A stretch of 64,000 nt of DNA from assembly GCA_002841885.1 (NCBI GenBank), contig PHBE01000009.1, positions 210,227 through 274,226 on the forward strand, given 5' to 3'. The notes beneath the pieces are model-generated. The model made no database searches. It was not told where the DNA came from and worked only from the letters and a program-made list of their open reading frames with translations. Positions 35,431-44,046 of the stretch are shown here, in pieces; the stretch's first letter is position 1, and every line of letters begins with the position of its first letter. The DNA is from Deltaproteobacteria bacterium HGW-Deltaproteobacteria-18. Lineage in GTDB: Bacteria; Desulfobacterota; Desulfovibrionia; Desulfovibrionales; Desulfomicrobiaceae. A program made the translations under genes and the position numbers.

Positions 35431-36420
35431 ATGAGATCGACGCTGGCCTTTGCGACCGGAATGCTTGTCGGCATTCTGCTTTGCTGGGCAAGCGGTCCTG
35501 CGTTCATGCATCTTGTCCCTGAATGGCCGGACCCGCGTCTGAGGGATATGCCGGCCGGGATCGTGTCCGGTCTCAAATCCATGCAGGGCGGGCTTGCATC
35601 CATCGGCCGGCCTTTCGCGCCCTTCGTTCTGCGCAGACCGGTGACGCGCAACTTGCGCATGGCCAGATCGAACGTGACCCTGTCCCGGGCGGCTGCCGTT
35701 CCGCCGAATGCAACCGTCGCTCGATTTTCCGCCATTCATCAAGTCTGTTCCGCTGCTGCAGCCATTGCCGTCAACGCATCCATCGGCAATGAAGCGGATT
35801 CGTCCAACGCATCGAGGCCAGGGGCTATTCATGTCTCCATGGCCGCGCACGAAGCATCGGCATCGAGAGCGGACAATCTTCAATCCGGGGCGGCCGATTC
35901 GAGGCCGAATGTCGCCGGTTCTGACGCTTCAAGTCCTGGGGCCTTCGTCCCGGCGCAGGTGTCCGCCGCAACGGCGGGTGACCAGAAAAAGAAGGTCGGG
36001 GCGGACGGATCGCCCGGTGATGACTACGCCCGGGCTCTCAAGAATTATCAGGATGGACATCACGAGCGGGCGCGGGAACTGTTTGCCGCGTTCATGCAGG
36101 ACTACCCCCGCCACAAGCTTCTGCCGAACGCCCTCTACTGGACCGGGGAGGCTTGGTACGCCCAGGCCCGTTACGACCGTGCCATGGAATTTTTCACGCG
36201 GGTCGTGCAGGACCACCCCCGCCATGCCAAAAGCGCGGACGCGCTTCTCAAGCTGGCCTATTCGGCACTGCGTCAGGGGCAGCCAGGGCAAGCCGGGGTT
36301 TATCTGCAGCAACTCGAAGCACGCTATCCCGACTCCCCGGCGTCCCGCCTAGGCCGTCAGGCGCGCAGCAGGATGCAGGGGTGCAACGAGCCCAAAGCGG
36401 TGGCGCTGGCCCGTGGATGA
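35431..36420 (+). CDS. membrane-anchored TPR protein, CpoB/YbgF-like
   Basis: The 329-residue protein has one N-terminal membrane helix (residues 4-26), a low-complexity linker of about 160 residues rich in Ala/Ser/Asn, and C-terminal tetratricopeptide repeats in the CpoB style (ALKNYQDGHHERARELF, then FFTRVVQDHPRHAKSADALLKLAYS). It probably acts at the envelope. It overlaps dprA by eight bases. Confidence 0.8.
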   Translation: MRSTLAFATGMLVGILLCWASGPAFMHLVPEWPDPRLRDMPAGIVSGLKSMQGGLASIGRPFAPFVLRRPVTRNLRMARSNVTLSRAAAVPPNATVARFSAIHQVCSAAAAIAVNASIGNEADSSNASRPGAIHVSMAAHEASASRADNLQSGAADSRPNVAGSDASSPGAFVPAQVSAATAGDQKKKVGADGSPGDDYARALKNYQDGHHERARELFAAFMQDYPRHKLLPNALYWTGEAWYAQARYDRAMEFFTRVVQDHPRHAKSADALLKLAYSALRQGQPGQAGVYLQQLEARYPDSPASRLGRQARSRMQGCNEPKAVALARG

Positions 36421-37516
36421 ATTTTGCGCCAGCCTGGCCTTGCGCCACACCACCGGTCTTGGGCCACGTACCTGGAAGCGCCTGCTCGCGCATTACGGAG
36501 ACGCCCTGGCCGCAGCTTCTGATTTTGCATCCTGGACGGCGCGAGGCCTGGTTTCGGCTCGTGTGCAGGCCGAATTTGCACGGGGCGGCTGGCGCGAGAA
36601 GGCCGAGGCCGAGCGGCGCAGGGCGGAGAGCTTAGGCTTTTCCACTGTTTTCTTTGGCCATCGTGCGTATCCCGAGCTGCTTCGCGAGATCCCCGATCCG
36701 CCTCTTTTTCTTTATTATCTCGGAGATCTGGCACTGCTGACCCGTCCTTGCGTGGCCGTGGTTGGATCCAGGGACGCCTCCCGCTATGGCCTGGGCATGG
36801 CGGAGAGCATGGCGGCGTCCTTGAGCGCGGCCGGGATTTGCGTGGTTTCGGGCTTTGCACAGGGTATCGATCGTGCCGCGCATCAGGGTGCGCTGCGCGG
36901 GGTGGGCGGGACCATCGCCGTATTGGGCACGGGCCTTGACCTCGTTTATCCGGCCTCCAACGCCGATCTGTGGAAACAGGTCGCCGCCCATGGGCTCATC
37001 GTCAGCGAGTTCGCGCCGGGGACCAGGCCTGAAGGCATGAATTTTCCGCATCGCAATCGCATTGTCAGCGGCCTTTCTCTGGGTGTACTGGTTGTCGAAG
37101 GCGCGCTTGGCAGCGGCAGCCTGATCACCGCCGAGCTGGCCCTGGCCCAGAATCGCGACGTTTTCGCCCTGCCCGGGCCCGCCAACCTGAAAACTTATCA
37201 GGGCTGTCATCAGCTCATTCGTCAGGGAGCCTGTCTCGTACAGAGCGGAGAAGACATCCTGCGGGAATTGCAGCCTCGGCTGGGGGCGCTTTGCGCGCCG
37301 GAGGCGCCCGCCCCCGAGCCTCGTCTGCGAGAGCCGGAAGATCCCGAGCAGTGTATCGTGCACCGTCTGCTTGAAGGTGGCGAACCCCTGCATGTCGACA
37401 CCCTGATCCGGCGGACGGGCTGGGCGGCGAGCAAGGTCAGCTCCACGCTCCTTTTCATGGAACTTCAAGGGATTGTGAAGCAGCTTCCGGGCATGTACTA
37501 TGCCCTTGCAACGTGA
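36413..37516 (+). CDS. dprA: DNA processing protein DprA
   Basis: The 367-residue protein has the DprA Rossmann core (VVGSRDASRYG, GFAQGIDRAAHQGAL, FPHRNRIVSGLS, GSGSLITAELALAQNRDVFALPG) and a C-terminal winged-helix-like part. It loads RecA on incoming single-stranded DNA in transformable bacteria and is widely kept even where competence is unknown. The start is GTG and overlaps the upstream TPR gene, so translation is coupled. Confidence 0.93.
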   Translation: MDEFCASLALRHTTGLGPRTWKRLLAHYGDALAAASDFASWTARGLVSARVQAEFARGGWREKAEAERRRAESLGFSTVFFGHRAYPELLREIPDPPLFLYYLGDLALLTRPCVAVVGSRDASRYGLGMAESMAASLSAAGICVVSGFAQGIDRAAHQGALRGVGGTIAVLGTGLDLVYPASNADLWKQVAAHGLIVSEFAPGTRPEGMNFPHRNRIVSGLSLGVLVVEGALGSGSLITAELALAQNRDVFALPGPANLKTYQGCHQLIRQGACLVQSGEDILRELQPRLGALCAPEAPAPEPRLREPEDPEQCIVHRLLEGGEPLHVDTLIRRTGWAASKVSSTLLFMELQGIVKQLPGMYYALAT

Positions 37517-37540
37517 TTCAAAGATCATCTGGAGAAGAAT

Positions 37541-37894
37541 ATGCAAAAAATACCCCTGCAGCTGGCCAGACCTGAAATGGTTTTGGCCAAGCCCGTGACC
37601 CGGGAAAACGGGATGGTGCTCATCGCCGCAGGTACGGTTCTGACGGCGGGGCTCATCAGCAAGCTGGACAACATGGGTGTGGAGCAACTCGTGGTCGAGG
37701 GCGAGACGCTTGAAATGGGCGGCGGGTGCAACGAAGAAGTGCTCGCCAAAAAGCGCGAGAGGCTTGACCATCTTTTCCGGAATTTTTCCGACGACAAGTA
37801 CATGCAGCAGGTCAAGCAGATCGTTTCCGACTATTATGCACGTCAGTGCGCCCTGGCCGCCGCGGCCCAGGCTGCAAGGGAAGAGGGACAATAA
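37541..37894 (+). CDS. HD-GYP-associated N-terminal-domain-like protein
   Basis: The 117-residue protein has the pattern seen in the region just before HD-GYP domains (ARPEMVLAKPVTRENGMVLIAAGTVLTAGLISKLDNMGVEQLVVEG) and then a helical tail. It does not contain an HD domain itself. It overlaps the following HDOD gene by one base, so the two act together. Confidence 0.75.
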   Translation: MQKIPLQLARPEMVLAKPVTRENGMVLIAAGTVLTAGLISKLDNMGVEQLVVEGETLEMGGGCNEEVLAKKRERLDHLFRNFSDDKYMQQVKQIVSDYYARQCALAAAAQAAREEGQ

Positions 37895-38718
37895 TGGAAG
37901 AAGATCTGCGTACCAGCCAAAAGGGTGCGATTCTGGCGGTCAAGGACCTGCCGACCCTGCCCGGAGTCCTGCAGGAAGTCGCGATCCTGGTCGAGAATCC
38001 CAATTCGTCCACGGACCAGATAAGCAAGGCCATCTCCAAGGACCAGGTCCTCTCGGCCAAGGTCCTGAAAATGGTGAATTCGCCCATCTATGGCTTTCCG
38101 GGGCGGATCGGCTCCATTCAGCACGCCCTGGTTCTGCTTGGTTTCAATGTCATCAAGGGCATCATCATCTCGACCTCGGTCTTTGATGTCATGAACGAGA
38201 ACATGAAAGGCCTCTGGGAGCACAGCCTCGGCTGCGCCCTGGCCAGTTCCGCCATCGCCCGCGCCATCGGCTGCAAGGATCCGGAAGAATACGCGGTGGC
38301 CGGGCTGCTGCACGACATCGGCAAGGTCGTGGCCGCCGTGCAGCTCCCGGAAAGCCGGGCGGCCATAGACGCGCTCGTCCTCGAGAAGGACATCTCCTAT
38401 CGCCAGGCCGAAAGCGAGGTGCTGGGTTTTGCCCACGACCGCATCAACCTGTGGCTGTGCAATTACTGGAACCTGCCCGCGAATCTGAAGGAAGGGCTCT
38501 CCTATCATCACCGGCCCATGTCGGCCACGCTCTATCCGAAGATCGCGCAGGTGGTGCATGTGGGGAATTTCATGGCGCGGCTTTTTGGCGTGGGCAATGG
38601 GGGCGACAACCAGGTCAGCGCCCTCGACGAAGGAGTGCTCGAGGTTCTCGAGATCACTCCGGAGATGCTTTTCAAGATCATGGATGGCCTTGAGCGCGAA
38701 TTCGTGGATCTGGCATAG
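37894..38718 (+). CDS. HDOD-domain signalling protein
   Basis: The 274-residue protein has the HDOD motif set: LPTLPGVLQEVAILVENPNSS, KVLKMVNSPIYGFP, then LLHDIGKVV and YHHRP. HDOD proteins are non-catalytic relatives of HD domains that act in signalling and cell-cycle control. The start at 37894 is preferred because the ATG overlaps the stop of the gene upstream (TAATG). It forms an operon with the next receiver-GGDEF gene. Confidence 0.88.
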   Translation: MEEDLRTSQKGAILAVKDLPTLPGVLQEVAILVENPNSSTDQISKAISKDQVLSAKVLKMVNSPIYGFPGRIGSIQHALVLLGFNVIKGIIISTSVFDVMNENMKGLWEHSLGCALASSAIARAIGCKDPEEYAVAGLLHDIGKVVAAVQLPESRAAIDALVLEKDISYRQAESEVLGFAHDRINLWLCNYWNLPANLKEGLSYHHRPMSATLYPKIAQVVHVGNFMARLFGVGNGGDNQVSALDEGVLEVLEITPEMLFKIMDGLEREFVDLA

Positions 38719-38730
38719 GGGCCCCGCATC

Positions 38731-39669
38731 ATGAAGGACGGCAAGCATTTTTTCCTGGTCACCTCCGACGCCAAGCTTGAAGGCAGCCTGCGCGCCCTGT
38801 GGCCCGAAGATGAGGTCAAGTGGACCTGCTTTGCCCGGGGCACGTCGGCGCTGGAGTTTCTTTTCAGCGAGCCCCCGGATCTTCTGGTCGTGGACGAACA
38901 GTTGCCGGACATTGCCGGGGTGGAGCTGGTCCGGCTGATCAAGGGCGAGAACGTCTATCGCCAGCTGCCCGTGGTCCTTTGCCTGGCCAGCGAGGATCTG
39001 GCCGAACTTCAGGATTTCAGCACGCTGGAGATCGATGATTTTCTGGTCAAGCCTTTTTCGCCGTCCATCGCCAAGGGGCGCCTGATCCTGGCCTATCACC
39101 GCTCCACCCGTGAACTCGACGCCAGCCCGCTGACCAAGCTGCCCGGCAACACGTCCATCATCCACAGAATTCAGGATCTCATAGACAGGCAGGAGGACTT
39201 CGCCCTGGCCTACATCGACCTGGATCATTTCAAGTCCTTCAACGACAAGTACGGCTTTTCGCGCGGGGACGAGGTGCTGCTCATGACCGCGCGGGTCATT
39301 GTCAATTCCATCCGCGGCTTCATGGGGGCGAGCACGTTCGTCGGACATGTGGGCGGGGATGATTTCGTCTTCATAGTGCCGCCGGAAAAGGCCGAGAGCG
39401 CCTGCCAGCAGGTCATCGACAATTTCGACTCCATCGTGCCCCATTTCTACGATCAGGAGGACCGCACGCGCGGGGCCATCCATTCCCTGGATCGCAAGGG
39501 CAAGGAACAGGTTTTTCCGCTTATGGCCATCTCCATCGCCGTGGTCCTGAACCGCGGCGGCAAGCTCAAGCATTTTGGCGAGGCTTCCCAGATCGCCATG
39601 AACCTGAAGAAGGAAGCCAAAAAGAACCCCAAGAGTTGCTATGTCATGGACAAACGGGCCGGCGCCTGA
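38731..39669 (+). CDS. receiver-GGDEF protein with degenerate motifs
   Basis: The 312-residue protein has a receiver-like domain (about 1-115) that keeps a phosphate-site aspartate (VVDEQLPD) but lacks the usual N-terminal acidic pair, and a GGDEF domain (about 130-310) with the variant active site GGDDF and no RxxD inhibitory site. It may still be a diguanylate cyclase or a pseudo-enzyme. It follows the HDOD gene by 12 bases and overlaps the start of xerC. Confidence 0.85.
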   Translation: MKDGKHFFLVTSDAKLEGSLRALWPEDEVKWTCFARGTSALEFLFSEPPDLLVVDEQLPDIAGVELVRLIKGENVYRQLPVVLCLASEDLAELQDFSTLEIDDFLVKPFSPSIAKGRLILAYHRSTRELDASPLTKLPGNTSIIHRIQDLIDRQEDFALAYIDLDHFKSFNDKYGFSRGDEVLLMTARVIVNSIRGFMGASTFVGHVGGDDFVFIVPPEKAESACQQVIDNFDSIVPHFYDQEDRTRGAIHSLDRKGKEQVFPLMAISIAVVLNRGGKLKHFGEASQIAMNLKKEAKKNPKSCYVMDKRAGA

Positions 39670-40553
39670 TCCTGTCGCGCTTTTCCTGCTCTATCTGGAC
39701 GCCCAGCGTGGCTACTCCCCGGCCACCGTGGCCGCCTACGGGACCGATCTCGAGGGCGCGCACCTCTTTATGGGGCGCAGGAGCAAGGGGTTCGACGTTC
39801 CCGCCGAGGTGACCAAGGCGGACATCACCGCCTATCTGGCAGATCTGCACCGGCGCGGCCTGGCCAAGTCAAGCGTCTGCCGCAAGCTCTCGGCCCTGCG
39901 GGCCTTTTACCGCTTCCTTCGTCAGCGCAAGCTGGTCCAGGAAGATCCCTGCGCGGCCCTTTCCAACCCAAAGCTGCCCAAGATCCACCCCAAGGTCCTC
40001 AATGTCGACCAGGCCATTCATCTGCTCGAGACTGAAGTCACCCTCGATCCCGAAGGTCTGCGCGACCTTGCCTTGCTTGAGGTTCTCTACGGCTCGGGGC
40101 TGCGCGTCAGCGAGGCCCTCGGGCTCGATTTCGCCCATCTGGATCTGGATCAGAAGCTGGTGCGGGTGCTGGGCAAGGGCAGGAAGGAGCGCCTCGTTCC
40201 GCTGACCGGTCCGGCGGCAGAGCGGCTGGGACGTTATCTCGAGCAGCGCGGGGCTTTTGGTCCGGCGCCCCGGGAGCAGGCCATTTTTCTGGGCAGGCGG
40301 GGCGGGTGACCGCATCGTCAAGGAGATGGCCGTGCGCAGCGGGGCCCCGTGTTCGATCAGCCCTCACACCCTGCGCCACAGCTTCGCTTCACATATGCTC
40401 CAGGCCGGAGCCGACCTGCGCAGCGTGCAGGAACTCCTCGGCCATTCCCGCATCTCGACCACCCAGCGCTACACCCACCTCGATCTCGCCCAGGTCATGC
40501 GCGTCTATGACGCCGCCCACCCCCTGGCCGGGAGCAAAGACAAAAAAGACTAG
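39641..40553 (+). pseudogene. xerC: tyrosine recombinase XerC, frameshifted
   Basis: Residues 1-222 (ending at a TGA at 40307-40309) contain the XerC N-terminal SAM-like core and the catalytic Arg (GSGLRVSEAL) and Lys (GKGRKERLVPL). The rest, in another frame from about 40,300, encodes the remaining catalytic residues: [11 protein letters not shown] and [15 protein letters not shown] with the Tyr nucleophile. An extra base (or a small deletion) in the GGCGGGGCGGGTGACC tract joins them. With one base removed the two parts make a full ~300-residue XerC. It is therefore broken, misassembled or sequencing-affected. The start overlaps the GGDEF gene. Confidence 0.85.
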
Positions 40554-40578
40554 CTGACTGTTGGAAAAAACAAAATTT

Positions 40579-40704
40579 GCAGGCCATTCAAAAACGGTGA
40601 GAAGCAAGGAAACGGAAAAAGCCGGACGCGCAGTGTATTTGTGCATACACAAGCGGTCTGGCTTTTTTACTGACGCAGCAGATCGCCGTTTTGGGGCGGC
40701 CTGC
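40579..40704. repeat. dispersed palindromic element, copy C (full length)
   Basis: About 126 bases with inverted-repeat-like ends: GCAGGCCATTCAAAAACGG on the left and the near complement of GCAGGCCGCCCCAAAACGGC on the right. Inside it carries a further hairpin (TTGTGTATGCACAA). It lies between the broken xerC and a convergent small gene, whose TAG stop is five bases from its end. Confidence 0.8.
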
Positions 40705-40708
40705 CAGG

Positions 40709-40996
40709 CTACTGCATCTGTTCGAGTCCGGTCACGGGCACGGTCAGATCGTTGCTGAGGACCCACAGGGCCAGCATGTGGCGCAGGGTCAGGTCGGCCT
40801 GGGCGATGGTTTCCCGGTCCGCCTCGCGGTTTGCCATCTCCTGGATGGCGAGCATGTATTCCTTGGCCAGGGTGAACTCGGCGCAAATCTCGCGCACGAA
40901 ATCCTCGTAGAGGTCCGGCTCCTCCTGAAAAAGCTGGTCGAGGACGCTCATGGTCCGGGTCAGGGAGAAGAGGGTGATGTCGGCAAGCTGAGGCAT
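40709..40996 (-). CDS. hypothetical 95-residue protein
   Basis: A small, mostly helical acidic protein beginning MPQLADITLFSLTRTMSVLDQLFQEEPDLYEDFV. I do not recognise a family. The start has GGAG nine bases upstream. It is the last gene of a minus-strand run that starts near ileS, separated from cheZ by a hairpin. Confidence 0.7.
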   Translation of the reverse strand: MPQLADITLFSLTRTMSVLDQLFQEEPDLYEDFVREICAEFTLAKEYMLAIQEMANREADRETIAQADLTLRHMLALWVLSNDLTVPVTGLEQMQ

Positions 40997-41011
40997 GTTG
41001 TGTCTCCATGA

Positions 41012-41045
41012 AAAGAGCCGGTCGCGGAGAGTTCCGTAACCGGCT
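41012..41045 (-). terminator. terminator after cheZ
   Basis: On the minus strand AGCCGGT and ACCGGCT arms are followed by CTTTTC. It overlaps the upstream region of the small 95-residue gene. Confidence 0.55.
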
Positions 41046-41067
41046 TGCGTTGTTTTGGGTGAAAAAA

Positions 41068-41793
41068 CTACAAACCGAGCTGGCTCAAAAGGTCGTCCAC
41101 ATCCGTCTGCGAGCTGGCGTCCTGGGGGCCCTTGAGTTTCGTGGCCCTGGCCTTGGACGTCTGGCGGATTTCCTCGACGGACTGCTCCGGGTTTTGTTCC
41201 ATGGCTTTCAAAGACAGGCCGGTGGCCATGTAGAGTTCGAAAACTACTTTCTCGATCTGTCGCAGAGCTGCGACAATGCGCTTGATGCGCTGTCCGGTCA
41301 GATCCTGAAAGCTCAGGGTGGTCATGATCTCCATCAGGTCCGCACCCAGGACTTCGCTTCCCTTGCGCAGTTCCTCGATTTCCGGTTTGGCGGTCCCGTT
41401 TTCAAGAGATGCCAGAAGCTGCATGGTGCGGTCGTTCATGTCCAGATGCTTCTCCACCAGTCCCATGATGCTCTCGGTGGCTTGCTCGGTGGTCTGCAGG
41501 ATGGCTCCGAGCTGGGTCGATGCTTCGGAGAACATCTCGTCGGCCACGGGGTCGGCGACCATCGGCAAATCTGTGGTGCCGGTCGCTGCGGAGTTGATCT
41601 CCTGGTAGATGGATTTGAGCCCGGCTTGCAGATCCGTGCTTATGGCGCGGTAGAATTCGCCTTCGGTCAGGGCCATGGTCAGAGCGCGGCTGATCTCTTC
41701 CGTCAAGGCCGCCGAGATGACCTCCCGGATGGTGCTTTCGGCCTTGGTTGTGATCCTGTTCAGCAGTTCCTGACTCAGCTGTTCTTTGTGCAT
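41068..41793 (-). CDS. cheZ: protein phosphatase CheZ
   Basis: The 241-residue protein has the CheZ helical pattern, the catalytic motif FQDLTGQRIKRI (Asp164 and Gln168) and a C-terminal CheY-binding peptide (DVDDLLSQLGL). CheZ dephosphorylates CheY-P in chemotaxis. It is 14 bases downstream of the PilZ gene, which suggests a shared signal pathway. Confidence 0.92.
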   Translation of the reverse strand: MHKEQLSQELLNRITTKAESTIREVISAALTEEISRALTMALTEGEFYRAISTDLQAGLKSIYQEINSAATGTTDLPMVADPVADEMFSEASTQLGAILQTTEQATESIMGLVEKHLDMNDRTMQLLASLENGTAKPEIEELRKGSEVLGADLMEIMTTLSFQDLTGQRIKRIVAALRQIEKVVFELYMATGLSLKAMEQNPEQSVEEIRQTSKARATKLKGPQDASSQTDVDDLLSQLGL

Positions 41794-41807
41794 GCCTGTG
41801 TCCCGGG

Positions 41808-42341
41808 TTAGGATGAGGGGGCGAGGTGACGCTCCAGGAGTTGTTCGCGTTGCTTGGCCACGACGAACTGAATGATCTTTTCGCGCTCGCAGTCGCGCAT
41901 GTCCTTGAATTCCATGGCCCAGACCCGCTCTCCCTGATTCTCTTCAGCCCTCAGGATGGTCCCGATGGCTCCGGCCAGGGTCTGGGGCTGGTTGCTGAGC
42001 GCGATGACCACTTCCACGCCCTGGCCAAGCTCGAATTCGCTGTCCGCCGAGAATCTGAGACCCGCGCCGCTGATGTCGTGGATGAGCACTGGCACGGGGA
42101 AGTCTTCCTGCAGGGTCTGCTGGGTCAGGATCGAAAGGATGGCGCTCAGTTTTTCGTTCATGGCGCGCAGGTAGTGCGCCAGCCCGTCAGGGAGCGCGGA
42201 CTGCGCGGTCTCGGAGAGCTGCGGCATGGTTCCCGTCTGGGTGCAGGCAAAAAGGGAGGTGAACCGGCCTGTGGGCAGGACGCGCAGATGTCCTTTCAGG
42301 GCCGTTTCGACTCGGGCGTAAGCACGTTCCGGAACGTTCAT
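41808..42341 (-). CDS. PilZ-domain c-di-GMP-binding protein
   Basis: The 177-residue protein has a PilZ domain in its C-terminal two-thirds, with HDISGAGLRFSAD and an RAEENQGERVWAMEFKDM strand. The usual RxxxR motif of PilZ is not clear, so binding is uncertain. The start at 42341 has AAAGGAGG seven bases upstream. It lies directly before cheZ, so c-di-GMP may influence chemotaxis here. Confidence 0.82.
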   Translation of the reverse strand: MNVPERAYARVETALKGHLRVLPTGRFTSLFACTQTGTMPQLSETAQSALPDGLAHYLRAMNEKLSAILSILTQQTLQEDFPVPVLIHDISGAGLRFSADSEFELGQGVEVVIALSNQPQTLAGAIGTILRAEENQGERVWAMEFKDMRDCEREKIIQFVVAKQREQLLERHLAPSS

Positions 42342-42352
42342 GACTACCTCCT

Positions 42353-42787
42353 TTACCACGTGTCCGGGTCGACCTCCATGATCATGGCCCGCACCGGACA
42401 CACTGTGACGCACATGTTGCAGGCAGTGCATTTTTCCTGGTCGAAATCGACCAGCCGGGTCTCGAGATTGAGGTGCAGCGCCTTTGAAGGGCACAGGGCA
42501 GTGCACAGACCGCAGTGCATGCACGACTCCTCGTTGCGTGAGATCTCGTGGGCCACCGGCGTGACCTTGATGCCCTGCTCCTGCAGATAGGTCACGCCCT
42601 GGCGGTAGTGTTCCCGTGTCCCCGAAAGCTCAAGGATCATGTGCCCTTCACGGCGCGGGTTGATGTTCGCCTGCAGGATGTTGAAGGTCAGGTCGAAGTG
42701 TTTGGCCAGATTGTACATCATTGGCTGACCCGAAGACTTCGGAGGGAAGCGCAGGCTGACGATGCGGCTGTATTCTTGGGTGGACAT
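42353..42787 (-). CDS. NIL-domain ferredoxin
   Basis: The 144-residue protein has an N-terminal NIL domain (about 5-75, methionine-metabolism-linked) and two [4Fe-4S] motifs at about 88-101 and 119-130 (CMHCGLCTALCP and CTACNMCVTVCP). NIL-ferredoxins often work in homocysteine/methionine synthesis by sulfur incorporation in anaerobes. It follows the PilZ gene by 11 bases. Confidence 0.88.
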   Translation of the reverse strand: MSTQEYSRIVSLRFPPKSSGQPMMYNLAKHFDLTFNILQANINPRREGHMILELSGTREHYRQGVTYLQEQGIKVTPVAHEISRNEESCMHCGLCTALCPSKALHLNLETRLVDFDQEKCTACNMCVTVCPVRAMIMEVDPDTW

Positions 42788-42805
42788 GGGTATCCTTGCG
42801 CGCGG

Positions 42806-43759
42806 CTAGTTGCCGCTCTTCAAGTAGGCCTGGGCGCGCTTGGCCTCGGCGGACTCGGGGTGTTTCTTGATCAGGTCTTCAAGCACCAGCCTGCCGGCCT
42901 GGTCCTTTTTGAGCTTGAAGAAGGAGATGCCCTGCTTGAGAAGGGCGGCCGTGTACTTGTTGGACTTGCTGTGATCCTCGATGACCTTCTGGTAGGTCAG
43001 GACCGCGTTGGCGTAGTCCTGCATCTGGAAGAAACATTCGCCCTGCCAGAAGATGGCGTTGGGCACGAGGGGATCCTTGGGGAAGCCCTTGACGAACTCG
43101 GCCCAGGTGGTCTGGGCCTCCTTATACTTCATGGCATAAAAACTCTCCAGGGCCTGCTGGTAAAGCTCCTGCCCCGGGACTTCGGCCTGCGGCTGGGTTT
43201 CGGGTTGGGCCTGGGGGGCGCTCGTGACCGGAGGCGCAGGCTGGGTCATGGGCTGGGAGGCGTCGCCAGGGACTTCGGGTTCCTGACTCGGGGAGGTCAT
43301 GGTCCCCGGGAAGCTGCCGTTGGGCACGGACTGGGCCGGGGGCAGGGGAGGCATCTCGTCAAAGACGATGCCAAGCTGGGTGGCCATGAAGAGCGTCTTG
43401 CGTTCAAGATCTACGACCCTGGAATTGAGCGAGTCCACGGTCACCATCCCTCCGGCTGCCTCCTGCTGCATTTGCTGGGTCCTTTGCAGGTCGTCGACCT
43501 GACCGGTCAGGGCCGCGAGCTGACTGCGCAAAGTGTTCACTTCCGCCCAGTTGTTGGCCTGGGCCGGCTGGCTGCGCGCCAGTTCCGCTTCGAGCTGGGC
43601 GATGCGGTCCTGCTGCTTGATGCGCTCCTGCTCCTGCGAATAGACCTGACTGCGTAGGCGATCGAAATCCGAGGTGGTGACGCAGGCCGGAATTGTGCCC
43701 AGCAGAGCAGCCAGGGCTCCGGTGACCAGAATTTTCCTGCCAAGGTGAAAAGAAGACAT
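42806..43759 (-). CDS. CpoB/YbgF-like coiled-coil TPR lipoprotein
   Basis: The 317-residue protein has a signal peptide ending in a lipobox-like IPAC, a coiled coil of about 90 residues, a Pro-rich linker and a C-terminal TPR domain of the CpoB type (QQALESFYAMKYKEAQTTW, FVKGFPKDPLVPNAIFWQGECFFQMQDYANAVLTY). It is probably a periplasmic or outer-membrane lipoprotein of the Tol-Pal kind. The start at 43759 has AGAGAGG seven bases upstream; an in-frame codon further upstream lacks one. Confidence 0.85.
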   Translation of the reverse strand: MSSFHLGRKILVTGALAALLGTIPACVTTSDFDRLRSQVYSQEQERIKQQDRIAQLEAELARSQPAQANNWAEVNTLRSQLAALTGQVDDLQRTQQMQQEAAGGMVTVDSLNSRVVDLERKTLFMATQLGIVFDEMPPLPPAQSVPNGSFPGTMTSPSQEPEVPGDASQPMTQPAPPVTSAPQAQPETQPQAEVPGQELYQQALESFYAMKYKEAQTTWAEFVKGFPKDPLVPNAIFWQGECFFQMQDYANAVLTYQKVIEDHSKSNKYTAALLKQGISFFKLKKDQAGRLVLEDLIKKHPESAEAKRAQAYLKSGN

Positions 43760-43827
43760 GCGAACCTCTCTAATGGGTGCTGTTTTCGTCTGACTGGTCT
43801 CGACCGCGAAGGTTAGAGACTGGTTTG

Positions 43828-44046
43828 TCATTGTTTTTTGATGGCCCGTTTTCTGCCGAAGAGAATATAACCCACTCCGCCGACGACCGGCAAGACGACT
43901 TGGGCCACAATCCAGGCGGCTCGCTCCTGATGCGTCGGAAATTCGTTCGTGTACAGATGCCAGATGGACCAGAAATTCGGCAGAATGGGCAGAATGAGGA
44001 GCGGTATGGCATAAACGAGTTTGTCAGGGGGAATGCTAAAGAACAT
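43828..44046 (-). CDS. small PLDc_N-like membrane protein
   Basis: The 72-residue protein has two membrane segments (LVYAIPLLILPILPNFW; VAQVVLPVVGGVGYILFG) typical of the phospholipase-D-N-terminal-like small proteins often annotated PLDc_N. It starts inside lgt (11-base overlap) with AGGAGA upstream, so it is made from the same transcript. Function unknown. Confidence 0.8.
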   Translation of the reverse strand: MFFSIPPDKLVYAIPLLILPILPNFWSIWHLYTNEFPTHQERAAWIVAQVVLPVVGGVGYILFGRKRAIKKQ

